A stretch of 64,000 nucleotides of DNA from Marivirga aurantiaca. GTDB lineage: Bacteria; Bacteroidota; Bacteroidia; Cytophagales; Cyclobacteriaceae. The translations under genes were made by a program, and so were the position numbers. Under the pieces are notes generated by a model, which had not been told where the DNA came from, did no database searches, and saw only the letters and a program-made list of their open reading frames with translations. The stretch is taken from the NCBI RefSeq assembly GCF_016679925.1, contig NZ_JAEQBW010000001.1, positions 1,178,001 through 1,242,000 on the forward strand. The letters are read 5' to 3'. Shown piece after piece: positions 6,850 to 14,195 of this stretch; the first letter of the stretch is position 1; every line of letters begins with the position of its first letter.

Positions 6850-8252
6850 CAGGCAAAGACCTGCGACAAATCGGCTATCCTGAGGGCAAAGTGATTGGCT
6901 TTGCCATGAAAGCGCTGGAAGCGCATTATAAAGGAAAGAGTAAAAAGTTTAAACTGGAACTGCTCCAGAGGGTAATTGAGAGTCCTGCTTTATACCTGAA
7001 ACATGAGCAATTAGGTGCTGTAGCTAAATCCTTGATCATAAAAACTGAGCACAATGAAACCATTGATTTGCTTAAAAACAGGATTGATTATCCTATATAT
7101 GGTCGGGAGGGGATAGAGCCGGGTGCTCTGAACCAAATGGAAATAGCCATGAAACTACCCGTAACAAGGGCAGGTGCTTTAATGCCAGATGCTCATCAGG
7201 GTTATGGCTTACCGATTGGAGGTGTTTTGGCAACAGAAAATGCAGTGATTCCTTATGCCGTAGGTGTTGATATCGGATGTAGAATGTGCATGACTTTGTA
7301 TGATCTGGCTCCGGTTTTTGACAGGGTACAAGTGGATAGGTTGAAGGGAATGCTGATGGAAAATGCCAAATTTGGTAATGCAGTATTTAAGAGACCTAAA
7401 GAACATGCTGTGCTGGATAGAAATGAATTTAATGAAATCAATATCTTGAAATCATTGAAAGACAGGGCTTTTACTCAGATCGGTTCATCCGGAGGCGGAA
7501 ACCACTTTGTGGAGTTTGGCATAACTGAATTGTTGAGTGATGAAAATGAATTTGCATTACCGGCAGGAAAATACCTGGCAGTTCTGACGCATTCAGGTTC
7601 CAGAGGTTTGGGTGCCAATATTGCAAGGCACTATACCAAACTGGCTATGGATACATGCAGGCTTCCAAGTGAAGCTAAGCATTTGGCATGGCTGGATTTG
7701 GATACCGAAGATGGTCAGGAGTATTGGCTGGCTATGAATTTAGCAGGTGACTACGCTTCGGCCTGTCACCACCAGATTCATGAAAGAATGGCGGCTTCTC
7801 TGGGTGAGCAACCCTTAGCAATGATTGAAAACCATCACAATTTTGCCTGGAAGGAGCAAAATGCAGAAGGTAAAGAGCTCATTGTACATAGAAAAGGAGC
7901 CACCCCGGCAGGAAAAGGCGTGCTTGGAATTATTCCGGGATCTATGACCTCACCGGGCTTTATCGTGAGAGGAAAAGGTGAGCAGGTCTCCTTAAATTCT
8001 GCTTCACACGGTGCGGGAAGGGTGATGTCCAGAAGAAGGGCTAAGGAAACACTTTCTAAAAGAGAGGTTTTGAAGCACCTGAATAATGCAGGTATCTCCT
8101 TAATCGGCTCAGGCTTGGATGAAGCACCTATGGTCTATAAGAACATTCATGAGGTGATGGCCCAACAGCAAGACCTGGTGGAAGTAGTAGGCCAGTTCAC
8201 GCCTAAAGTAGTAAGAATGTGTGGAGATGAACGCTTTCAGGAAGTGGATTGA
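6831..8252 (+). CDS. rtcB: RtcB-family RNA ligase
   Basis: RtcB joins 2',3'-cyclic phosphate (or 3'-phosphate) and 5'-hydroxyl RNA ends using GTP and Mn2+; it repairs broken tRNAs and splices tRNAs in archaea and animals. Family motifs are intact: DAHQGYGLPIGG (about residue 119), VDIGCRMC with the metal-binding Cys (~146), SSGGGNHFVEFG (~221), HSGSRGLG (~255), ENHHNFAW, HRKGATPA, and NSASHGAGR (~393) containing the guanylylated His. At 473 residues it is longer than the ~408-residue E. coli enzyme. An N-terminal ~85-residue helical module (GKDLRQIGYPEGKVIGFAMK) precedes the catalytic core. ATG 6831 is preferred; an in-frame TTG at 6825 is also possible. The gene overlaps the TPR gene and ends at a strong terminator, so slipin-TPR-rtcB is probably one operon fed by the upstream tRNA-like region. 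No rtcA, rtcR or archease gene is present. Confidence 0.95.
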   Translation: MATTKLTGKDLRQIGYPEGKVIGFAMKALEAHYKGKSKKFKLELLQRVIESPALYLKHEQLGAVAKSLIIKTEHNETIDLLKNRIDYPIYGREGIEPGALNQMEIAMKLPVTRAGALMPDAHQGYGLPIGGVLATENAVIPYAVGVDIGCRMCMTLYDLAPVFDRVQVDRLKGMLMENAKFGNAVFKRPKEHAVLDRNEFNEINILKSLKDRAFTQIGSSGGGNHFVEFGITELLSDENEFALPAGKYLAVLTHSGSRGLGANIARHYTKLAMDTCRLPSEAKHLAWLDLDTEDGQEYWLAMNLAGDYASACHHQIHERMAASLGEQPLAMIENHHNFAWKEQNAEGKELIVHRKGATPAGKGVLGIIPGSMTSPGFIVRGKGEQVSLNSASHGAGRVMSRRRAKETLSKREVLKHLNNAGISLIGSGLDEAPMVYKNIHEVMAQQQDLVEVVGQFTPKVVRMCGDERFQEVD

Positions 8253-8264
8253 TAAATTGTAAAT

Positions 8265-8298
8265 AAAAAAGGCTGTCTCTGCTGAGACAGCTTTTTTT
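8265..8298 (+). terminator. Rho-independent terminator after rtcB
   Basis: An 8-bp perfect stem GCTGTCTC/GAGACAGC with loop TGCT is flanked by A-run and T-run, so it can work in both directions. It starts 12 bp after the rtcB stop codon. Confidence 0.9.
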
Positions 8299-8328
8299 AT
8301 TGAAAGTTTGATTAAATAGGGTACTATT

Positions 8329-8560
8329 GATAAATGCTCCAATGTTCGAAAACCAAATAAACTTTGCTCGAGAAAGTGGGTGGGGGGACAAAAAGGCGAG
8401 GAGCGCGTAGAATTGCAGCGTAGAAGCATCTTTTTGTCTTGATTTTTTCAATCTTTTGTATCAAGACAAAAGATGAAGAATAAAATTTGGTTTAAAAATG
8501 TATAAAATTTACTTTAAACCTTAATATTAAATGAAATTCCTGTTTTTTGAGGTTTTGTAC
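8329..8560. repeat. dispersed repeat family A, copy 1
   Basis: Begins GATAAATGCTCCAATG and ends TTTTTTGAGGTTTTGTAC; recurs at 9472-9765 and 25588-25806 with the same block order (GAAAACCAAATAAA, GACAAAAAGGCG, GGAGCGCG, CATCTTTTTGTC, closing TGAGGTTTT). Spurious frames run through it on both strands, but none is conserved as protein among copies. Bases 8561-8853 hold nothing else I can identify. Confidence 0.75.
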
Positions 8561-8853
8561 TTAGATTTAAATTTTTACACACACTCATAAAATCAAGGAT
8601 ATGCAGTTTATAGGTGAAATTTATTCCTCATGAGGAGCCTAAATAAAGTAGTTAATTATTCCTCAAAAGCCACTGCTTCATTATTACCTTCAGAATTGAG
8701 TTTTCTAAGGAAGAATGATTTTCTAAAATTCTTATTCAGTGATTTTTTTCTGCTTAAACTCGTGATATCTTAAAATGTTTCTTCACTCATTCCATTGGAT
8801 AAATCAGTTGAAATAGCTTATTTTAAGCTTTCATTACTTTAATTATTATATCA

Positions 8854-9321
8854 ATGCAAGAAGCTGAAGCATTAAATTCCGTAGCCCAATTCCATACTAC
8901 TTTTAATCACCCTATTTTAGATCAGCCACAAATACCAGATAAAAAAAGGGCACAGTTAAGGATTAGTTTACTTAAAGAAGAGCTGGAAGAATTGGAAGAA
9001 GCCATTGCCAATAATGATGTGGTAGAAGCTGCAGATGCTTTATGTGATTTGCAATATGTATTGTCAGGTGCTATACTTGAATTTGGTATGGGGGCAAAAT
9101 TTTCAGTGCTTTTTGCAGAAGTGCAACGTTCCAACATGAGCAAAGTATGCCACACTGAAGAAGAAGCTAAAGCCACTGTTGCACACTACGAAGCCAAAGG
9201 ACAGCCTGCTTTTTTTGAACAAAAAAGTGACTGTTTTTTAGTCTACCGCAAAGCTGATAACAAGACTTTGAAATCTATCAATTACTCAGAAGTAGATTTA
9301 AAAAGTATTCTGGATGAATAA
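8854..9321 (+). CDS. MazG/HisE-like nucleotide pyrophosphohydrolase
   Basis: A 155-residue all-alpha protein. The metal-binding helices of the MazG/phosphoribosyl-ATP pyrophosphohydrolase superfamily are visible: KEELEELEEAIANND (EExxE) and AADALCDLQYVL (the E/D-x-x-D pair). Members hydrolyse nucleoside triphosphates or PRPP-linked nucleotides to monophosphate plus pyrophosphate. The C-terminal ~45 residues are a family-specific extension. It is monocistronic, between two copies of repeat family A. The exact substrate is not predictable; a HisE function in histidine synthesis is unlikely without his genes nearby. Confidence 0.8.
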   Translation: MQEAEALNSVAQFHTTFNHPILDQPQIPDKKRAQLRISLLKEELEELEEAIANNDVVEAADALCDLQYVLSGAILEFGMGAKFSVLFAEVQRSNMSKVCHTEEEAKATVAHYEAKGQPAFFEQKSDCFLVYRKADNKTLKSINYSEVDLKSILDE

Positions 9322-9471
9322 GGTCGAAATCCATCTTCTGCGAATTGAAGTGTGCAATTACACTTTTAAATCGACTCTTCAATTCGCAATTATCCATCAC
9401 TCTATTTTTTCATAAGCTGACTTTAAAAGCTATTTCTTCCCCTTTTCTAAAGGGTCATTTGGGGTAGCCTT

Positions 9472-9765
9472 GATAAATACTCCAATATTTGAAAACCAAA
9501 TAAACTCCCGACTTACCGGGACAAGTTTTGCTCGAGAGAGCGGGTGGAAGGACAAAAAGGCGGGGAGCGCGTTGAATTGCAGTATGGGAGCATCTTTTTG
9601 TCTTGCCTGTCCCGCAACAGCGGGGATTTTCCCCGAAGGGATGCCTTTGGCATTGTTTCTTTTGTATCAAAACAAAAGAAAGGAGAAGAAAATATGGTTT
9701 TAAGAGGTGTGAAATTTAAGTGAAAACCTCAATATTCAGTAAAACTCTTATTTTTCGAGGTTTCA
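9472..9765. repeat. dispersed repeat family A, copy 2
   Basis: The longest copy of the family, carrying two extra GC-rich palindromic inserts (CCCGACTTACCGGGACAAG near 9508, and CCTGTCCCGCAACAGCGGG near 9606). Same orientation as copy 1. The remaining intergenic bases to 9926 hold nothing identifiable. Confidence 0.75.
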
Positions 9766-9926
9766 TAGGCGAGTTTAATTCCTATATCTACTGATTAAAA
9801 TAACTTAATCTAGTTTTTAAATGAAAATTTATTTTTCATGAGAAGCCTCAAGTAGTTACAAATGATTCTCGTGTAATTGCCTAATAGGCTCTATTTTTAT
9901 ATTATCCCTTTAAAAGGGTGTCTTCA

Positions 9927-11891
9927 TCAGAACCTTTCCTTCCTCAACAACTCCCCGGTTTTATCATAATATCTCCAGGTTCCCTTTTTCTGATCTTCTT
10001 TATACCTCCCTTTTACCAATAAGTTACCTGCGCTGTCATATTGATAATAGCGGCCATGCTTTAAACCATCTTTGAGTGATACTTCAAACTTTAATTGCCC
10101 ATTTGAATACTCCTCGGTAAAGGATTTGCTGTTAAGGTCTTCAGGAAGAATGTCTTCAATGGAAATAATATCCTCATCGGAAGTTTCAGCACTGTCCAAT
10201 TCCTGGACCTCTTTAAAATTACTCTGCTCCACCAGAGCACGCCAATCACTTATTTGCTTGTGGTTGAGATAATTCGTTTGCAATTGGTGGCGGATGAGCT
10301 TGCCCTTTGTGGTGAACTGCAATCCCATCATCGGGAAGCTTTTAAAATAGGTTTGATGAGGAGTTAAAGCTTCCCAGCTCTCTTTGTCCAACAGTCGTTT
10401 TGCATCACTTAATAGCTCTTCTGAACTCAGGTAAATAAATAAATTGGATTCATAGTTAAACTTTTCCATGAAGTTAGCATACTCCTGGCTATGGTCAAGG
10501 GTGCTTTTTTCTACCACAGCAGTAATGATTTTCCCTAATGTTTTAGGCGAATTACTGAAAACCACATAATCCTCCATAATAGTATAGTAGGGTTTATCGA
10601 TATCGGCAAAAGCTTTTCCAAATAACATCTTGAAAAATCCTTTGATAGACAAATAATGAATTTCATGCCCTTTATAGCTTATGCCTTTGAATTTAACAGG
10701 TGTCTTTTTTCTGATCTGTTGTTTAATAAAATCCAGGTGCTCCCGGGCTTCATCAGCTCCCTGGTGTTTGAGGGCCACGGCCAGCTCTACCTTGTTTTTG
10801 TCACTGTTGGAATTAAGCTGAATCAAAGCAATTTCATTGTCTATCCAGCTTAAAAAATCATCTTTGATTGAGATTTTAAGAAACTTCTCAATTTTTTGCT
10901 TGCTCTCCAGATAAGACTCCCCATCCTCTGCTTCGGCCAGCACCTTTTCCATTTCATTATAGAAATGCAGTGCCTCTTTAAAGCCTAGGCTCATAAAATA
11001 GGAAACATTATCCGGCACGATGGTACCCACAGAAACATCACCTTCACCTGAATTGATTAAGGCAGTCAGTAAATTAGCTTGCTCCCTACGAATGGTTGAA
11101 TAACCGCTGATTGAGATGTATTCATCCGTAACATCCATTGTTAAACTACTGTACTTTAACGCATCAAGCATAGTGGGATTTTCTTCTTCTCCAGGCTCCA
11201 TCCATTGCTGCATGAATTTGGAGAAGGGCGCATAATTCACATACATTTTAATACCATTGCCATCCAGCTGCTTGCTTACATCTATAAAATCAAGATCCCG
11301 GATCAACACAGGTTCGCCCATTTGATCTATGGATTGTTCAATTAAAGTGTGAGTAGAAGAAACCGTCAGCAGGTTCTCATGGATACTCAGGTAATAAGTG
11401 GTAGGATCATCTTCAAAAGCAAACTCCAGGACTTCCTGCCCATGGTATGTGCGGTTAAATACTTTATGAATATCTTCACTTAATTCACCGATATAATTTT
11501 TGATAAAATCGAATTGCGTAGCACGCTGTAAATCTATAGTGTACAAAAAATCATAGTCGTTGGGTCTGGTTTGATGCACCGAAATGACCATAGGCCTGCC
11601 CATCACTAACTCCCAAAGCGTTTCATTAGCCTTCATTTCGGCATTCATGCTGTCTATGCTGTGGCCCATTTCCAGGAAGTAGGGATTGGTTTTGAGGTAT
11701 TGCCAGATTTTGTTGTTGGTGATATCATGCCATTGCTCAAAAGGATTGTCCATCTGGATAATCAGGCTGGCTTCAGCCGGCACCGCCATTAATGGATTGT
11801 TCTTTTTTATCGTTTTGAAATGAAAAAAATAGAGATAGGCTGAAATTAGGATAATGAATAAAATGGAAATTCCTATGATGATTTTTTTCAT
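9927..11891 (-). CDS. membrane-anchored DUF3352-like protein with C-terminal MORN/YwqK repeats
   Basis: A 654-residue protein with an N-terminal membrane anchor or uncleaved signal (about residues 4-24, IIIGISILFIILISAYLYF) and a large extracytoplasmic region. The region from residue ~40 to ~560 resembles DUF3352-type proteins of Bacteroidota in layout (VPAEASLIIQMDNP near the start; a FKEALHFY-type middle). The last ~65 residues hold two MORN/YwqK-like repeats (YSNGQLKFEVSLKDGLKHGR and GNLLVKGRYKEDQKKGTWRYY). The function is unknown. It is transcribed alone. The DUF3352 assignment is by general resemblance and is tentative; the anchor and the C-terminal repeats are clear. Confidence 0.75.
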   Translation of the reverse strand: MKKIIIGISILFIILISAYLYFFHFKTIKKNNPLMAVPAEASLIIQMDNPFEQWHDITNNKIWQYLKTNPYFLEMGHSIDSMNAEMKANETLWELVMGRPMVISVHQTRPNDYDFLYTIDLQRATQFDFIKNYIGELSEDIHKVFNRTYHGQEVLEFAFEDDPTTYYLSIHENLLTVSSTHTLIEQSIDQMGEPVLIRDLDFIDVSKQLDGNGIKMYVNYAPFSKFMQQWMEPGEEENPTMLDALKYSSLTMDVTDEYISISGYSTIRREQANLLTALINSGEGDVSVGTIVPDNVSYFMSLGFKEALHFYNEMEKVLAEAEDGESYLESKQKIEKFLKISIKDDFLSWIDNEIALIQLNSNSDKNKVELAVALKHQGADEAREHLDFIKQQIRKKTPVKFKGISYKGHEIHYLSIKGFFKMLFGKAFADIDKPYYTIMEDYVVFSNSPKTLGKIITAVVEKSTLDHSQEYANFMEKFNYESNLFIYLSSEELLSDAKRLLDKESWEALTPHQTYFKSFPMMGLQFTTKGKLIRHQLQTNYLNHKQISDWRALVEQSNFKEVQELDSAETSDEDIISIEDILPEDLNSKSFTEEYSNGQLKFEVSLKDGLKHGRYYQYDSAGNLLVKGRYKEDQKKGTWRYYDKTGELLRKERF

Positions 11892-11989
11892 AAATATTAC
11901 TGATCAAGCTATGGGATTCAAAAATTAAGAAACATTTATGGGTATTGAAACATTAGTTGATATTTTAATTGCTTGACATATCTCCTCTA

Positions 11990-12033
11990 GGCGTCAGACG
12001 GTTATTAATACTGTCAAAATACCGTCAGAAGCC
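11990..12033. repeat. 44-bp imperfect inverted repeat (family P), isolated copy
   Basis: Arms GGCGTCAGACGGT and ACCGTCAGAAGCC (11 of 13 positions pair) around 18 bases. Five related elements lie at 43.0-44.3 kb. It sits in the divergent gap between the 9927-11891 gene and the lipoprotein gene; the rest of that gap shows nothing else. Confidence 0.8.
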
Positions 12034-12219
12034 TTGTGAAAGGCTCAAACTGTTAGTCATTGGCAGAAATGAATCAATCCAAAGATAACATTTATCAATT
12101 TAAATACTATTGTCATCAATTCAGCAATGCCAGCCTAAATCATTTTTAGCACCTTGCAATTAAATGGCGGATGCTGAAAAGCCAAAAAAGAGTAAGCCAA
12201 ATTTCAATCAAATATTATT

Positions 12220-12663
12220 ATGAAAACTATTAAATCTACAGTATGGGTATTTTTACTCATCGCTCTTACCACCATTCTTTTTACTGGATGCGGTAATGAA
12301 GAAGAATTTGCACCGGCACAGGAAGCGATGGAAGACAAACTATTGGAAAGTGTCAATGCAAGGACATCCGATGTGATAGAGTTTAGCCTGAAAGGTGTTG
12401 AGGATGGCCGACATCAAATAGCAAAAAATTCTTCTACTGGAAGCATTATGTATGTTGCTGTGCAGCGTGGCACTATTTCTTCTATGACAATTATTAGAAG
12501 AGACGGCAGTGCCCATACTTTTGATGATTTCTCCGATACCAAACCCTACTCAGGTTGTCGAGATGGATTTCAGAAATGTTTTTATCACCCAATCTGTGGT
12601 TATATTTGCCTTCGGGTCTGTGTTGCGGCTAATTTGACCATATCAATAGGACAAGATTGGTAG
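12220..12663 (+). CDS. small Cys-rich lipoprotein
   Basis: A 147-residue protein with a lipoprotein signal (LTTILFTGC, predicted acylated Cys at residue 25). The mature part is acidic at first; its C-terminal quarter holds five cysteines in short spacing (SGCRDGFQKCFYHPICGYICLRVC), suggesting disulfide-stabilised structure outside the cytoplasm. No family recognised. It is monocistronic, with a UUCG-loop terminator ten bases after the stop. The high Cys density at the C-terminus recalls small binding or toxin-like domains, but nothing supports a specific function. Confidence 0.75.
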   Translation: MKTIKSTVWVFLLIALTTILFTGCGNEEEFAPAQEAMEDKLLESVNARTSDVIEFSLKGVEDGRHQIAKNSSTGSIMYVAVQRGTISSMTIIRRDGSAHTFDDFSDTKPYSGCRDGFQKCFYHPICGYICLRVCVAANLTISIGQDW

Positions 12664-12670
12664 TAACTAA

Positions 12671-12696
12671 AAGAAGCTCTTCGGAGCTTCTTTTTC
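12671..12696. terminator. terminator with TTCG tetraloop
   Basis: A perfect 9-bp stem AAGAAGCTC/GAGCTTCTT closes on TTCG, followed by T run. It serves the lipoprotein gene and could also act on the converging yjdM-like gene. Confidence 0.9.
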
Positions 12697-12723
12697 ATAT
12701 TTCCCCAACAATTTTAAATAAGC

Positions 12724-13065
12724 TTAAGCCTTCTTTACGAACTCTGATTTCAAAGCCATAGAACCAAAACCATCAATTTTACAATCAATATTATGATCTC
12801 CCTCGGTAAGTCGGATATTTTTGACTTTGGTGCCTGCTTTTACCGGCTGTGGAGCACCTTTTACCGGCAAGTTTTTAATTACTACAACGGAATCACCGTC
12901 TTGCAGCCTGTTGCCATTGGCATCTTTTACAATTAAACCTGTTTCTTCAATTTTCGGCTCTTCAGCAGGGTTCCATTCATGATTACATTCCGGGCAGATC
13001 ATTAATAAGCCACTAGGGTAAGCATATTCGGATCCACAATTGGGGCAAGGTTGTATTTCTGACAT
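12724..13065 (-). CDS. yjdM: YjdM/PhnA zinc-ribbon protein
   Basis: A 113-residue protein starting [14 protein letters not shown]. An upstream in-frame ATG would add 15 residues outside the family pattern, so this start is preferred. A zinc ribbon is formed by CPNCGSEY and CPECNHEW (residues ~7-30). The PhnA C-terminal domain follows ([39 protein letters not shown]). The family was once called 'alkylphosphonate utilisation' but has no proven phosphonate role. Length matches E. coli YjdM. Transcribed alone, convergent with the lipoprotein gene. Confidence 0.92.
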   Translation of the reverse strand: MSEIQPCPNCGSEYAYPSGLLMICPECNHEWNPAEEPKIEETGLIVKDANGNRLQDGDSVVVIKNLPVKGAPQPVKAGTKVKNIRLTEGDHNIDCKIDGFGSMALKSEFVKKA

Positions 13066-13123
13066 TATGAGATTAATTTTTGGCAAAGATAGGGAAATTT
13101 GAGTAATCAAGAGATAAGGTAAA

Positions 13124-13540
13124 ATCCCCCTTAATCCCCCTTTAAAAAGGGGGAGCGTAGAGTCACACTTTGAAATTTATCTTCTATTCATAAATTATCT
13201 ATGACTCAGCGTCTTTTATTACCTGAATTTAAATGTTTACGAGATTTCTCCCCCTTAGAAAAAGGGGCTGGGGATTATGTCATTCGAAGATAATACCAAA
13301 AATTATGTAAAAGGGTTGAAATTCTACTCCACCATGGATTCAGGCAGGTAATATTAAAAATGGATTTTCATATGAGTAAGCAAGAATCCCCTTTAAGAAA
13401 GGGAGAGTCAGTAGAAGTTTCAAAATCTCTTTTAGACCGCAGTTATTTTTAGCTGATATATTATTTCTTTAAAACAACTTCGAAATTGTACGGGAGCACT
13501 CCCCCTTAGAATAAAGGGGGCAGGGGGGATTATGACAATC
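13124..13540. repeat. array of GGGGG-hairpin elements including a deleted DUF559 cassette
   Basis: Short hairpins of the form CCCCCTT(A)...(T)AAAGGGGG recur at about 13135-13155, 13249-13275, 13386-13405 and 13500-13535. The first interval (13155-13249) reappears at 14030-14127. The second (13275-13390) contains CCATGGATTCAGGCAGGTAA, matching the 3' end of the DUF559 gene. It is joined directly to TATTAAAAATGGATTTT and CAAGAATCCCC, which match the sequence upstream of that gene (13967-14010). It therefore looks like the DUF559 cassette with ~375 bp of coding sequence deleted. Confidence 0.7.
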
Positions 13541-13571
13541 TGAAGACCAATCAAAAATTAAGTCTCAGCAC

Positions 13572-13946
13572 CTAATCAACCATGGACTCAGGCAGGTAAG
13601 CTTCTAAAGTTCTAATTACATTATTCATGTCATTGTGCACTTCAAATTCTGAAAACCTGATTACTGTGAATCCTAGCTCCTTTAGAATCAAGTCTCTTTG
13701 CCTGTCTTCTTCCTGTTTATATTCATGCGACTTACCATCCAACTCAATGACAATATGTAATTTCCTACAGATAAAATCTACTATGAAGTTATCTATTGGA
13801 AATTGTCTGTTGAATTGATAACCATAAAATTGCTTTCTACTTAGTAGGTTCTTCCATAAAACTGCCTCTCCCGGTGTTCCATACGTGCGAAGTTCTCTGG
13901 CGAAAGGTTTAAGCTTTTTATTATAATTTGAATAGGGCTTTTTCAA
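13572..13946 (-). CDS. DUF559 endonuclease-like protein
   Basis: A 124-residue protein of the DUF559 family, related in fold to Vsr/EDxHD and PD-(D/E)xK nucleases. Visible are ELRTYGTPGEAVLW, KQFYGYQFNRQFPI, then IVDFICRKLHIVIELDGKSH, which supplies the acidic and Glu-x-Asp catalytic positions, and GFTVIRFSEFEV near the end. It is full length for the family. It lies inside a cassette bounded by GGGGG hairpins, with a deletion derivative of the same cassette just beyond one end. That suggests a mobile or hitch-hiking element rather than a fixed host gene. No methyltransferase partner is adjacent. DNA cleavage is inferred from the family and not shown. Confidence 0.88.
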   Translation of the reverse strand: MKKPYSNYNKKLKPFARELRTYGTPGEAVLWKNLLSRKQFYGYQFNRQFPIDNFIVDFICRKLHIVIELDGKSHEYKQEEDRQRDLILKELGFTVIRFSEFEVHNDMNNVIRTLEAYLPESMVD

Positions 13947-14001
13947 TGAATGAGGGTATTGATTGGTATTAAAAATATGGATTTTTATTTAAGTAAACAA
14001 G

Positions 14002-14182
14002 AATCCCCCTTCATCCCCCTTTAAAAAGGGGGAGCGTTTAATTACACCTTGAAATTTATCCCTCCATTCGTAAACTACCCATGCCTCAGCGTCTTTTTAT
14101 TGTCTGAATTTAAATATTTACGAAACCTCTCCCCCTTAGAAAAAAGCCTGTCCCGACCGCATCGGGAGGGGCTGGGGGATTT
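14002..14182. repeat. GGGGG-hairpin element bordering the DUF559 cassette
   Basis: Two CCCCCTT...AAGGGGG hairpins (14006-14033 and 14128-14178) enclose an interval closely similar to 13155-13249 (shared TGAAATTTATC, CTCAGCGTCTTTT, CTGAATTTAAAT, TTTACGA). The right hairpin has gained a CCTGTCCCGACCGCATCGGG insert. Same orientation as the copy on the other side of the DUF559 gene. Confidence 0.7.
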
Positions 14183-14195
14183 AACCCCAAAACCT

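Noticed and set aside
9470-9703. 77-codon frame in repeat family A
   Set aside because: Frame is not preserved in the other two copies of the repeat.
13572-13946. DUF559 gene as a second vsr or restriction enzyme of the methyltransferase operon
   Set aside because: It is 14 kb away, lacks Vsr motifs such as NGCFWHGH, and belongs to a repeat-bounded cassette.
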